Part shown: piece by piece, positions 43,081 through 55,336 of the stretch
Layout: each line of letters opens with the position of its first letter
How positions within the stretch are numbered: the first letter of the stretch is position 1
Assembly (NCBI GenBank): GCA_903813345.2
Contig: CAIIXF020000009.1
Location: 26,322,740-26,386,739, forward strand
Reading direction: 5' to 3'
From: Owenia fusiformis
Lineage: Eukaryota > Annelida > Polychaeta > Sabellida > Oweniidae
Length of the DNA stretch: 64,000 bases
Made by a program: the position numbers and the translations under genes
The notes under the pieces: model-generated
Told to the model about the DNA's origin: nothing
Database searches by the model: none
Seen by the model: only the letters and a program-made list of their open reading frames with translations

Positions 43081-46000
43081 CTAGAGTATTCCATACATCC
43101 GACCCATCCGAACGGGGGTGTATATGTAGAAGGCGCCTTATTTGAAGACCAAATATTACATTTCCGACTCCAGTATCATAGAGTCCAATTAGTACTTTAA
43201 TGAGAGTATAGTACCAATCTGCATTAACAAGGCTCCCCTGAGAGCAATTTGGCATTTTCTGTTGATAAGCTGCATTTAATGTGTTTGTTTTAGACTATTT
43301 TTTGCTTTGGAAATACTATACTTCGCTCCATGATCAATGTTACAAAAATCGTTTAGTTGGCCAACTGATGCTAAGTTAACCAGAAAATCGCAACATGTGC
43401 TTGTAAATCGAGCATGGATCCATCATAAGAAATATTCAAATATGTGATCCCCATGTTTGAAAGTCAACTACTGGCACAACCTAATGGTTAATTGGTTAAT
43501 CTGGTAATTAGCCTTTCATTGAACGGCTTACAATATGAGGTTGACACGACAAATCTTTGCAGGTTTTCTCATTAAGGTAAAAGTAGAATTATTTATCTGG
43601 TCTAATAGCCTTTTAGTTTAATTACATCCATGCTGCCCACCTTAATACACAACAGTAGATTAGTTAATGGTTTTTAAAACTTCTCAAATCGAAATAAAAA
43701 CTTGATGGGCTAGACAAGCATGTGTTCCATACCAAAACAAGTATGTTAGAACACATTAGACCAATTGATTGTTCGACTTTTTACACAGATTGATTCAAAT
43801 TTTAGAACGCCTTATAATAAACTTTGAACCAATAATTTTGTTTTTCGAAATGATTTCCCAAAACCACAGCTATATCTAAATTGTCTGCGAAGTTATGCAC
43901 CGATTCCCTGTAAATTCGATATCCAATCTTGGAAATCTTATCACACTGAATTGATATTTCATTGGAGCTGCACAAATCAAATAATATATCTCGCTGATTT
44001 AAGTGAGTAAATGTGTAATCAAGGCTGGTGAAAGATTACTGGATTATGATGGTAAGTACATCAATTCACCACACAACGAAAGGCTTATCCTGTACTGTAC
44101 TTATACTATTGGGGAATTTGCAGAAATTCTATTTTCACTTTACAGTGTCGTAATTTCTAGAATTTGAATTTGAAATCGCAATCTTCTCCCTATATTTTAG
44201 ACAATTACAACTCCTTCCGAATACACACTTTCGGAGACGGAGGGACATTTGAGGGCTTGGTGCAAGACTGACTACGTCAAGATAGAGGGTACTTTGTAAA
44301 CTTGAGGGAATTAATGAACTTGCTGGAGTGGAATATCTCCTGTACTGGTTGAAGGGTAAATAGAGAAAACTATGGGAAGGGGTAACGGAGACTGAAATGG
44401 GAGATAAAGGAATTAATGAGGGATAGTGTTTGAAGAAATGTAGAAGGCGAAAGAAAAAGGGACGAAACCAGCAAACAATAAACAGTGGCGGATTTGTCAT
44501 GGGGGGGGGGGTTAATATTTTCCGCTAATCTTTTTCGGAGCCAACTCTCGTCAGCACTCGTCATCTTGACATTGCAGAATGTAATTGATAGAGGTACTTT
44601 GATTAGGGCATAAATGAGGCGTATATCACATTGCAAAACCAAACATTGGCAACTGATGGGATCTATTTCTAAAAGAAGCTGGTATGTTGGGCAGGGTCGA
44701 TAATTATAGCAGATACTCAAGTAACTGGGACTTATCTGAAGATGTCATCACTTAAACATATAATGTCAAGTTGTATTGGCATCATATTCTACGTTGTTAT
44801 GGGGCACTCTGAACTTCTTGGGTTGCGGTGACGATTTGGTCATCTCGCTAGGCGTGTACAATATATTGCTAATGTCACAAAGAGGGATGAGGTAGATGTT
44901 GCGTGGTTAGGTTGTGAAATTTAAAGAGAGGGGTATCTTCAGACAAAAGGTTTAACATTTAAATATATTTGAAACAACTTTATTAAAAGGGTAATTTTAG
45001 ACGAAATGCAAGATTTGCTTATGTTTTAATTATTATACAAAGTTAAACCCCACTTTGGTAGCAACACAATAGAATGAACTGTAGTTTATTTTAATGTGTC
45101 TACAGTTGTAACAAAAGAGGAGTACATTTTCTATTGTTTTTAACGCTTTTTGGTGAGCTATCAAAAACAGTGTGGCACAAACGATGATCTACTGATCTTG
45201 ATAATTTCAATCATTTAAAACCAATGTACAAATGTACATGTACATGTACTCTTTTTTATTACTTTTTTATTACCTAGGACCTCTGGTATAATATGGTTTA
45301 TCCATTACATAATTAACAATTATTATGCTGCTATGCTATCTGGATACTGCAAATGTACCTGATCAATGTTCCAAATTATGAATATTCCAAAATTTCAAGT
45401 TGCAATGAAATTTTATAAAAGGGTGGATTAATTTCACATATTTTATCGAATGTTTATTTCACAATCCTCCGCTGTTGTACTGTAGACAAATTTCCGAATG
45501 CAGATCCTAACAATCAATTTGTCTGATCATGAGACATTTCCTCCTAATCTCAATATGCAGTCAGGTCATTCGATAGCAAAGAACATGCGCCACATGCCGG
45601 GTTTAATAGTAAAAAGATGTTACCCCCGCTGACATGCATTTCAACAGGGGGGCTAATTTAAAACATAGAGTAGAAAACAAGAACGCTCACAGCTGACTAA
45701 CAACATACTTTCAAGCGGAATCCGTATCCTGGAATAAAACATTTCTCAAGTATGTTCAATCGTTAGACTCAGCGTCTGAGAAAGATATAGCCTAGCAAAA
45801 TACCTGTTTTGTTTGCTTAGGCAAGGTCGTTTGTACAATGTATGTTTTAGGTCATTTGATGCTCCAATTAGAAACTACATCAACTATGCAGGTCCTAATA
45901 AATTCTGATTTTTGCTTCCTAATTTGCTATAGTCCGTTTAATTTCGTCCATGATATATATTTTAATATATCAAATGTCTATACTACCCCTGGTTAGGAAA

Positions 46001-47140
46001 AGTGTTGATATGGTGATAGGGATATTAAATCAACTGCTTTAAACGATATGCTATTAAATAACTATCTGAATTAAGATATAAGAATAAAAGCTAACAATAA
46101 AATGAGTTTAATGTAGATCAGAAACAAGTAGTGTTAAATCAACGAGTATCAGAACGATAAGCAGATGGGACGTCCAGCGACATCTTTCAAAAAACAATTC
46201 GAATAATAAACTATTGCATGACGAAGGTGAAGTAAAATAACCAGAGGTAGACAATGCAATAGTCTCACCAAACTTTACCTCATAATAGTATTAATTCAGG
46301 CGTTTCTTCATCCTGAGACTAACACAAAAGGTATTAGTCTAAGCTTCAACTGAAGCTGACTGGAAACGAAGTCCTGTGGTATAATTATTCCCCATTTACT
46401 TAAAGTGCAACCATTTGGATTTGACTCAACTATCTTCCTGGCTCATGATCCGTTTTAGAAAAGTAAACACACTATTTCCCAATTTGACTTATTAAAAGAT
46501 AACACGCATTTTGCTTCGGTTGAATTCTCATGTGAAAAATTAGTTAGAAGAAATCTTTTTAAAGGTGTCAGTATTAATGTTAATGTATGACATATCCCGA
46601 ATTATTCATTATTTTCTGATTCAAAAGATACACATTTTAGTGGCTAACACATTGGCATTTATTCATGGGTGTGTCTGATATATGCCACCTGTACAATATA
46701 TTTTGGTTTTGGCTAAAGATGGAACTGGACACACTGTATTTAGGAAGATCCCGCCTTTGTCGCATTTACAGGTTATTCTGATATCGGAACCCAGGGACAT
46801 ATTAATTGATTTTAATTTATTCGATCATGGTCGGATTTTACGCTTGCCAAAAGGGCATCGCAATAAAATATCCAAACGTTGAATATCATCTACACGAACA
46901 ATACCGAAAGATATTGACTCAGCAGTGAGAATACGATCTAGATGATTAAAATTAGTACACGGATATGTTCTAGCTTTTCAAACAATTCAAACAGGACACA
47001 TATAAAGTCAATAGTAAGTTAATAAAAATACCATTTTGTATTCACTAGATTATTACCACGTGCATATTTAATTGTTTTTCTGATAAGTGGACCAGGAATA
47101 TTTTGGTCGTAAAATGCCCATAAAGTACATGTATGTACAA
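43081..47140. other. Intergenic stretch, no gene seen
   Basis: About 4 kb without a supportable gene. It contains a G run near 44502-44512, a partial dispersed repeat at 46241-46277 and CATGTACATGTACATGTAC near 45238-45250. The plus frame 46682-46882 and the overlapping minus frames at 44135-44720 have no domains or gene-like context. Confidence 0.4.
46241..46277. repeat. Fragment of the dispersed repeat also at 31684 and 52611
   Basis: CCAGAGGTAGACAATGCAAT and AGTCTCACCAAACTTT parallel CCAGAGGTAGTGACACATTG and AGTCTCCAAACTTT at 31695-31735. Confidence 0.45.
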
Positions 47141-47143
47141 GTA

Positions 47144-47151
47144 TATATAAA
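47144..47151 (+). promoter_or_regulatory. Candidate TATA box of the CILP-like gene
   Basis: TATATAAA lies 50 bases before the ATG at 47201, which would give a short leader of about 25 bases. Confidence 0.45.
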
Positions 47152-47200
47152 CGAACCACAGAACAATGACTATCAGAGAGAAACAGAAAGAATCAACATA

Positions 47201-50200
47201 ATGTGTTCCATGAACATTATAGTTTTTGTCGTGCTTCTTCTAGATCTTTCCTTGATAATTAGCGTATCGAGCAAGAAAAAAGGAGCAAAACGGAATTGTA
47301 GGCTGGCTGATATCAATAGATTAAAAATCACAATTTTGGACAGGATAGATCTTCTTCATAGTGAAGGTGAGGGATAAACAATGCTTACATATATAATAGG
47401 ATTTATTTGTAATTATAAAACAATTCTTATATGATCAATGTCGTGTTAATGGTTATTTTGAATAATTGTTTTAATATGAATTATGTTTGATTGCTTGAAG
47501 TATTTTTTTCTTAAAATTAAAAATGTATTTGCTGAGTGTAATTTAATTATATTTTCAAGCAGTAATTCAAGCATACACTGTATGTGACATGTACGTTTCC
47601 AGAAGTCTCTGCAAAAGCAAATGATGTAATAAGTGCATAGTTTAAATATTGTTGTCCATACTGATAATATTGTCTTAAACTTGTGTATCGATGTAGAACG
47701 CCCATGATATCACTAAATAAACAAACACAAATCCATTTGAAATCCATTTTTTATATTTTCCCTCTAGATAAATGCTTGGCGAAGATAAAAGATCTTGAAG
47801 CAAAAATAGTTGCTCTCGAGAAAGAACTTGCTGACCAAAAGGCTGTCAACGAGGAGTGTCCTACTATTTCAAGTAAGTATATCTCTTTTTGTTATATAGT
47901 TGAGAAATGTCTAATTTGAATATATAAACGATGTTAATTCGAGTTAGTAAAAAATCACGATTTTCGGTGTATCCTAGTTTTTCAAACGGGTTACCTTGAA
48001 ACTTAAAACACGTCCATTTGGTTTTATTTTTCCATGAATTCAAAATATAGCGTACGACTGACAAAAAAATTGTTACCACAATACTCTGTGACCCTGGATA
48101 GTTTACATCGGTCGTAGAATTGCTATTGGCCGTAGAAATATAAGACCGCATGGTCACTGGAGCTTTGTACCTCAGTCACATTTGTTTTATGGCGAGTCGA
48201 CAGCGGGTATAGTTCTTCGTTATCGAGAAATACCTACAGTCGCCGCAATGCCGCATGCAATATGAGTATGTTGTTTTCTATAGTATGTGACCATAGAAAT
48301 GCTACGGTGGTCGTTGCAAATGTGGCTGAGGTATAAGCAGTCTAAAGTTTTCCAACACACATTTGAATAACTTAATGTACTGCTAGAATACTAGCAAATA
48401 TTAACATTGGTCATAGGTACATCTACAGCAGCTCCACCGACAACCCCAACAACAACCCAAAGTTTTCGAAGAAGAACACCGCATACAGGTGATAATCCAA
48501 ATTGGTTTTCAATTTTAAACTTTTGATATACAAAATATTTTGATATACATTTGATAATGTAAGTGAAAGTGAAGGAAGAATTTTAAATATTTTCCCTTTA
48601 ATAACTAATTAGACTGCAATACCCGAATTTTTATTTGTATAACTAATATCAAAATTAAAGTAATAGTTCAGTTGTCCTAATGACACATTCGAATGTCTCT
48701 ATTTTAGAGTTTCCTGAAATTGTACAGCACCCAGAAGATACATTTGCTCTTGTTGGTGACACCGTAAACCTCACATGCCGTGCGGTTGGAAAACCCAGGC
48801 CAGATACATATCAATGGTAAAATCCGACTACCCCAGTCTCATTCGCGTCTTTTTAGATATTTTCCTGGTATTTTTCCTGTGTAATGGGCAGCCACTTGGG
48901 TAGCCAATTATTAATAAACAAATATTTGCATTTAGCTTTATCGTAGTTTCCACGCACTCATTTTAACTTACTATGATGGATGTATGCTCCTACAATAACA
49001 ACTTGTGCATGACAACAATATTCACACCTAGCCAAAATACTACTTTGCCATTCCATAAAATCCATTTTTGTTATAATGATAGGTTTAAGAATGGAAAGCT
49101 TCTCCAAGACCAAGAACAAACAGGCCAGAATTTGGTGATTGTGGAAACCACCTTAGAAAATAAAGGCTCATATTATTGCAAAGCTAGTTCGGAGTATGGA
49201 TCAGCTAAGTCTAATGCTGCTACACTAGATGTAAAAGGTATTTTAAAAAAAATTATTCAAAATACATCAATACAAAAATAAAAGGACTCAATCCTAGGTC
49301 TAAACTTTGATAAATGATTTTGACACTTTCAGATCCCTTGAAACTGCCAACATTGCCCCATCAAAATGTATGGTTTGATTTACTGTTTGCTATGCTTCAA
49401 ACATTGATTTAACATATGTTCGGTACATAGTGAAATGGATGATGCGTCACAGAAGGATCAGTAAAGATATTTAGATGATAGTGAAAGTCAAATATTTGTA
49501 TTTTCAGAGGACAGCGAAAGTTTTTGTGATTCTCAACCCGTATCGTTTCTAAAGGCATTGCCAAAGGATTGTCCACAGAGTGGGGAATCTCCGCTCGTCT
49601 ATGACGTGGGACGATGTCAGAAGAATGTGTGTGTTAAACGCCCTAAGGCAAATTCAGACACCAAATTCTGCTGTGGACCTACAAAACAAACCAAAGAAAC
49701 ATTAGCATGTGTGGATTATTCCATGGACATAATTGTTACTTTAGAATGTGGGTGTGTCATTTGTAATCAGGTTAATATTTCTGGTAATATCGTAACATCC
49801 AAGCGAGATGTTACTTTTAGTGGAGTTGTGCATGCAATTAACGACCCTTCAACTGTTCTTCGGTTTGGGAATGTATATTTATTTGATGAAAGGGTTACTA
49901 CAACTAGTTTTAATGGTGAATTCAGTTTCTCTGTTCCAACCGGCATGAATAGAATTGTGGTTACATTTAAAGAAGGTGTGATGAAAAGTGGCTTTATTGA
50001 GGCTTCTAAGGTGTTTACTATTCCAAAAGATTTCTCTGGAACATTATTTGAAGATGTCAGTCTCTTGATAAATGATAAAGTGATTACGATAACGCCTTCG
50101 GAGAAAAACACAATATCATTGGCAGAATCTTCCGAAAGTTCAACCGCAGAGGTTATCATTCCAGGTGATTCGTTCTATGACTCAGATGGTAATCTTTATA

Positions 50201-51879
50201 CTGATGAAGTTAAAGTAACTGTTAACTTTATCGATCCTTCGAATATTGACAGTTTCAATTCAATGGTAGGTGACTTGACATTTGTTAATGATAACGGCGA
50301 GGTTGGTTTACTTAAAACCTTTGGTATGTTCCATCTTGGATTCAATGGTGAGAATGGGGAAGAACTTGAGTTAAAAGCAGATGTTGGTATGGCCATACGT
50401 GCTGATGTTATTGGCGCTGAGTTTAAGAACACAACTAATGTAAAGCTATGGTCTCTCAACCCGTCATCTGCTAGATGGGAATATGAAGGATCGTTGGAAC
50501 GGGTCTCAGCATCAAGACGAAAACGAGCTCAAACTTTAGCAACCAGTGATTTCTTTGTTGGCAAAACCGTAATAACAGATCGATATTGGTTCAATTTTGA
50601 TGATGATAGTTTGAATTTCTGCTATGTCAGAATCAAGGCCTATACCGATTCTTCTTTAAGTACACTGTTGCCATGGTCAGAAACCTTTGAGCCTTCAGTA
50701 CTTACACCAGCGTCGTCTGTAACTCCACCTAATGGACGGGTTCTCACTGGTAGTATGAGTCAAACCGGGTCCGGATTTGGTTCAAAAGACGACTGTATCC
50801 TCACTGTTTGTGGTGAGTCTAAGTTCCAAGCATATTTATTTCTTAAAAGTGACAATGTTGCACTCAGTGCATCATCAAAATTAGGCGCGGCAGATCCAAC
50901 GATCGCCGGTGTAAACATAAATGTGAAACAGTTAGATGATGTCACAACTGCAACAAGATCTAGAGTCATTGAAACAGATGTAGAACCACTCGTGTCAAAT
51001 GGCCCTTTGTATCATAGTAATACTGCTCCAGATTGTAAGGATGCCAGTTTAAAATTTTGTACGGATTGTGAAATCAATAATTATATGGGGGCAGAGTGTT
51101 TTCTCTGTGACCCATATTGTTATAATCCAATACCTAGCATGACTGCCTATTCTCAATGTCTCAAGGCAAGTGATTCAGACCCTCACTACAGTTTTTACAG
51201 AAATCCCAGTACATTATTTGAATATTCTGTCTGTGATATGGCTATGTCGTGTTTGGGTGGTAATCCACCATTAACCCCCTTAGCATGGTTTCCCCAAACG
51301 ACCATTGCTTTCTGGGCTTGGTTTATCAAAGTTCGTGTACTGGTTAAAAGAAACGGCCAAGATACCGACGATGAATCTAGAGTCCGTGTAATGAGCAAGG
51401 GTGGGGAGCATGAAGATACGAAGGGCAAACTATTTGGTATCCGTGAAGATGTTACGTCTAGTCAGTCAGTCTGTGTTGAATATAAAGGCAGCGGCCCAAT
51501 TTTAACACTATCAAAACCGGGGGTTGATGAAACAGTAATAGAAATTTCCGTGGAAGGAACTCAATGTAGTGTCGACGAAAATGACATCGCTGTTGATTTA
51601 AGACAGTACAAAGTTGATTCTCCTTCCCCTACCAATGAGCGAGAACCCCTCATTTCTTTCCAAATTCCCGGTGCGTCTATCGTAACTGGTAACACTTTCG
51701 GCCGATATGTGGATGATGACGATGACCTCGAAACAGCTAAGAAAAGAGCCAAATCAAGATGTGAGTGTAGCGATCCCCAAAGACAAAAACTGACATGTGA
51801 CAACCCAGACTCAGATGGTGGAGAAGCAATCATAATCAAATGTAAAGATTACGACTACCCTGTCTATGATTTGCCTTAG
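47201..51879 (+). CDS. CILP-like (cartilage intermediate layer protein-like) secreted matrix protein with Ig domain (992 aa, 6 exons)
   Basis: Exons: 47201-47366, 47768-47872, 48417-48488, 48708-48816, 49083-49237, 49508-51879, all GT-AG and in frame. Signal peptide (MCSMNIIVFVVLLLDLSLII); a coiled-coil exon (KIKDLEAKIVALEKEL, ~res 56-90); a Thr/Pro-rich linker with RRR (~92-114); an I-set Ig domain split over two exons, ~115-202 (VNLTCRAVGKPRP, QWFKNGK, GSYYCKASSEYG). The large last exon codes for ~790 aa resembling the CILP C-terminal region: Cys-rich CGPTKQTKETLAC, a carboxypeptidase-regulatory-like beta sandwich (TFSGVVHAINDP, FNGEFSFSVPTG), a long beta-rich region and a dibasic RRKR at ~538-541. 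CILP precursors are known to be processed at a furin site. No thrombospondin or WxxW domain is seen. Probably an extracellular matrix protein; CILP identity is a pattern judgement. TATA-like sequence upstream. Confidence 0.85.
48168..48333. mobile_element. 166-bp MITE-like element in intron 2 of the CILP-like gene
   Basis: TACCTCAGTCACATTTG at the left and CAAATGTGGCTGAGGTA at the right are inverse with one mismatch. The inner sequence is partly self-complementary (CGTAGAAAT/CTACGG words). Non-coding. Confidence 0.65.
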
Positions 51880-52610
51880 TAATTGAAGAAATGTGAAAAA
51901 AGACGTCAATGTTTAGACTAGTTCCTTCAGATCTCGTAGTAATGCCAATTGATTGTTATTGGATAAATTGTCCTAATGTAGTCGAGGGGATCAATTAGCC
52001 CACTAAGTGTTTTCCTTGTACACAGATTCTGGCACAGATTCTACATATTTTCACACATAAATCTAAGCACGTTGTTCCCAAGATGATGGTACTTTGAAAA
52101 TTAAATTAATACCGACAACTTTAAACACTAAGACTTTTGCACTTGTACCTGTAAACTGCACCCCATTATTTCGTTGTGTTTAGTTGTTCATTCTATGTCA
52201 GCACTGGTTTTTGATGTCATAGAGGTGACAAGGGAGCTGTTAGTTTTGACTGATGCTTCATATCCTTGCTACTGACTGAAATCATATTTGATATTATATT
52301 CATTTCGCCATTGTTCATGTGGCAAACAGGAAATACTTAAACTCACTGTTGTTTCGGCGTCTAAGGTGTTTAATTTTCCATCATTTATCACAGAAAAGTC
52401 AAAAAAGTTATTTAATATACATTTACAAGTGTTAGACTTGATGTCTAAGGTTTCCCTGGCTACTTGTTTATTTAATTTATATATGACATTTGTATTTCAT
52501 CAATACGAAACACCGACATATTTTAATTATTAATATGAATATTTGGTAAAGAAATGGAAAGTCGTACAATAACTAGTAGTGTTTCAGATTACAGAATTTC
52601 TACTATTCGT

Positions 52611-52721
52611 ATTTTGTCACCATCAAAAGTTGTGACATATTGCTTTACTCTCTAACTCTTTTTGTGGCGGTGGTGGTCTTTTTGGTGTTCGGCGTCTGTA
52701 ACAAATGGCAGGTAGTGACAT
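52611..52721. repeat. Dispersed repeat, copy 2
   Basis: TTTTGTCACCATCAAAAG, TGACATATTGCTTTACTC, GGTGTTCGGCGTCTGTAACA and GGCAGGTAGTGACATTT parallel 31684-31799 in order and spacing. Confidence 0.6.
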
Positions 52722-52847
52722 TTAGTATGTCAATTCATTTGTCTTGTTCATGTGATGATTGCCATAACACTCATTTTAACTGATTTCATTATTTTCTTGT
52801 TCCGTTAGCACACTATCTTCATAAACAATGTACGTTATTTATATTGA

Positions 52848-52853
52848 AATAAA
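52848..52853 (+). promoter_or_regulatory. Candidate polyadenylation signal of the CILP-like gene
   Basis: First canonical AATAAA noticed after the stop at 51879, almost 1 kb downstream. Confidence 0.3.
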
Positions 52854-53264
52854 TACATTACGAGACTGATATACGTTTGAATTTTGTTATGTTTCATATT
52901 CATGGTATATCTGTAGATATTTTTAAAGTCTGTAGGTATTATCTAAATTCATTCTCATAATATGTAATAGTGTCGAAAGCTTTGTCAAGTGAATTTTCAG
53001 AAAACACGAGGGGTAACACTAAAAAAGTAAATGATGTTTTATGATGTACACCGTAAATTATTTACATTAGTATTTTGATATTCGCATGTAAAGAATCTAG
53101 AACACTCCTTTGCGCATTCATCCTTACTAGCGACTGTCAATTTTCGTCCAGTTTCTTCTACAATCTCAGGACCAAACTTTTTTGTAGGCCTTCTTTTGAA
53201 TGGTTGTATTTTGTACATAGCTGGATCATAGCTGATTGGTGCTGAAATAATTTAATAAAGTTAA

Positions 53265-53290
53265 TGTGTTTGTGTTTGTGTGTGTGTTTG
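53265..53290. repeat. TG-rich microsatellite
   Basis: GTGTTTGTGTTTGTGTGTGTGTTTG. Confidence 0.75.
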
Positions 53291-53904
53291 TTCGTAAAAA
53301 TATTCCGTTGAATATCAATAGTTTGTTATTCCATTAATGTTATTGAGGAATAAAACAGTAAATAATATAACAAATGTTTAATTCTATTTTCGGTGATACA
53401 TGTGAGTCCCTTTCACAAGATGATGTTACACTAGCCTTTCGCATCAGCATATTTTCTCTCTTTGTGTCATGCATGTGTGAAAAAATGAAGACAACCCGCC
53501 CCCAAAAAATTATAAATGAGCTAGTGCAATCTATATTCAATTGCGATATTCTTCTGAACATTCCGTACCCTCTCTCTTGTCTTCACCATTGCAGGATTGC
53601 CTTTGCCGAAGCGTACTGACTTATGCATCAACGTTTCTACTGCGTTTTTAAGATCCATTACTGCCTCGGATAATGATCTTGAAATCATAATAATCTACTT
53701 CTGTGATTGGTCAAAAAATAACATGTACATCTGGACACCCAGCTTACATGTATACACTGTGTACCATAAATGCATTGCAAAAAATTAACAGTTTTTCACT
53801 TCTCAGCCATGCTACTGTTTTAGTTAAATGTTGTTTTGAACATGACCCTTTGTTGTGAACACTTAACCTTACGCTTATTTTGAACATTCAAAACTTTAGA
53901 GATT

Positions 53905-54071
53905 AAGGTAGCATTCGAAAATTCATCTGCCGGCTGTCAGCTGACGGATTAACCTACTATTTCATGGCCAACTCATTTAAATATGAATGGTTTAGTGACA
54001 TGCTCTATTCATATTAAAATGAGTTGGTCATGAAACCATTAGCCGTCAGTTGAATTTGCGAATGCTACCTT
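53905..54071. mobile_element. 167-bp fold-back MITE
   Basis: AAGGTAGCATTCGAAAATTCA...CTGACGG...TTTCATGGCCAACTCATTT on the left faces the inverse on the right (AAAATGAGTTGGTCATGAAA...CCGTCAGTTGAATTTGCGAATGCTACCTT). A related end, TCGAATGCTACCT, occurs alone near 31652. Confidence 0.8.
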
Positions 54072-54346
54072 GGGAAATCGGGCTCAATTTTTGTATTCAA
54101 TTACACCTGAACATCTTTAAGACCACAATTTATATCTACTGCATTGCAATTTACCCACCTTCTTTTGTAACCAAATCACCCGTCTTCTTCATTGTCCCCC
54201 CATTCAATCACATCTTTGGAATCTTGACTGATTGCATCAATAATATGCTTCGGAAAAACAAAATTAAGATCAACACCTCCATTTTCCCTATGTATATGTA
54301 TAGCTCATTAAATTGAGGTATGTAATGTATCCAAAATAAATAGAGA

Positions 54347-54485
54347 TTATCCTATATGAGGTTCAGGATATTGGGATTATCCCGAGGCAAAAATATTACT
54401 GCCCGAGGGCCGCAGGTCCCGAGGGAAAATATGTTATATTGGCCAAGGGATAATCCCAATATCCTGAACCAACTATAGGATATTA
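54347..54485. repeat. Palindromic repeat with CCCGAGGGCCGCAGG core
   Basis: Perfect 24-base arms (54360-54383 and 54447-54470; GGTTCAGGATATTGGGATTA...). Outer ATTATCCTATA/TATAGGATATT pairing extends the stem. The GC-rich core GCCCGAGGGCCGCAGGTCCC stands out from the AT-rich surroundings. Confidence 0.8.
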
Positions 54486-54750
54486 TGTTTATCCCATACC
54501 AACCTTGGTCATCTGGTTCACATTGTTCAACCGTGGAAATATTTTAGAGTATTCATGTCCAGTTTTGTTTTCTTGGCCGTGGGTGGATTTTCCTGTTCTC
54601 TCAAATATTCCCATATTTATTTTCTCGAATTTTTGATTGATTAAGTGGATGCTCCTTGCTATCAAACAGATCCCGATTATCTGTGTCGTTTACAGTCATT
54701 ACGCGAACGTTGCAAATTATGAACAAATATGCGAGCGACGATTATGACGT

Positions 54751-54811
54751 AGCGGGCAGATATACTATATCTGCCCGCTCGGAGCGGGACGTAAAGCTAT
54801 ATCTGCCCGCT
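54751..54811. repeat. AGCGGGCAGATATA palindrome plus third copy
   Basis: AGCGGGCAGATATA (54751-54764) is followed at once by its inverse TATATCTGCCCGCT (54766-54779). A further TATATCTGCCCGCT ends at 54811 after GGAGCGGGACGTA. Confidence 0.75.
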
Positions 54812-54941
54812 GATGAAAATATAAGTTTTTACAAACTGGCTTTATGTACCTGTAACACGTCCAAGTATGGGATAAATAATACAATCCAACCGGATATATC
54901 ATAATGACTGGTATTTTATATATGCCACAATACCTAAAATT

Positions 54942-54947
54942 TTTATT
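54942..54947 (-). promoter_or_regulatory. Candidate polyadenylation signal of the single-exon class A GPCR
   Basis: AATAAA on the minus strand about 390 bases beyond the stop at 55337. Confidence 0.3.
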
Positions 54948-55336
54948 GATAATTCTGCCTACGCATGGTTCTAGTTTAATGTCTATTCCACTGCGTACAC
55001 TCTTGTTGGAAACCTGTAAAAAATTGTCCCTTAATAATTTTGAAATTTGATGTCTATCAAAGATTAAGCCAAATTAAAAAAATAACGCTCTGGAACGTCA
55101 GTTAAATATCTATGTGTAACTACAAGTAAATACAAAATGTTAGGCTTGTTTTCAGAAGGTGATACATCTATCTATGTTTCTTCCGTTGTTGCAAAGTTTA
55201 CGTGGAGAGGGGTGGTGTAATTTTTAGGCCCCCAACTAACTTACTTCTCTAAATGAAGTAAAAACATTTTCGGCAACTAAACATGCCCCTCTCCTTTAAA
55301 CTTTCATTGTCAATTCGGAGACTCAGTTGGTTCAAA

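Larger units (their letters stand above)
51880..53904. other. 3' flank of the CILP-like gene, no further gene seen
   Basis: Contains a dispersed repeat (52611-52721), candidate AATAAA at 52848-52853 and 53254-53259, and a TG-rich microsatellite at 53265-53290. Short frames at 53340-53788 on both strands are unsupported. Confidence 0.4.

Noticed and set aside
44135-44720. Overlapping minus frames of 116-121 codons
   Set aside because: No motif, and codon content is dominated by local Ser/Leu/Pro/Tyr-rich AT sequence; no splice-compatible neighbours.
46682-46882. 66-codon plus frame upstream of the CILP-like gene
   Set aside because: No domain, no signal peptide and no splice support; likely chance.
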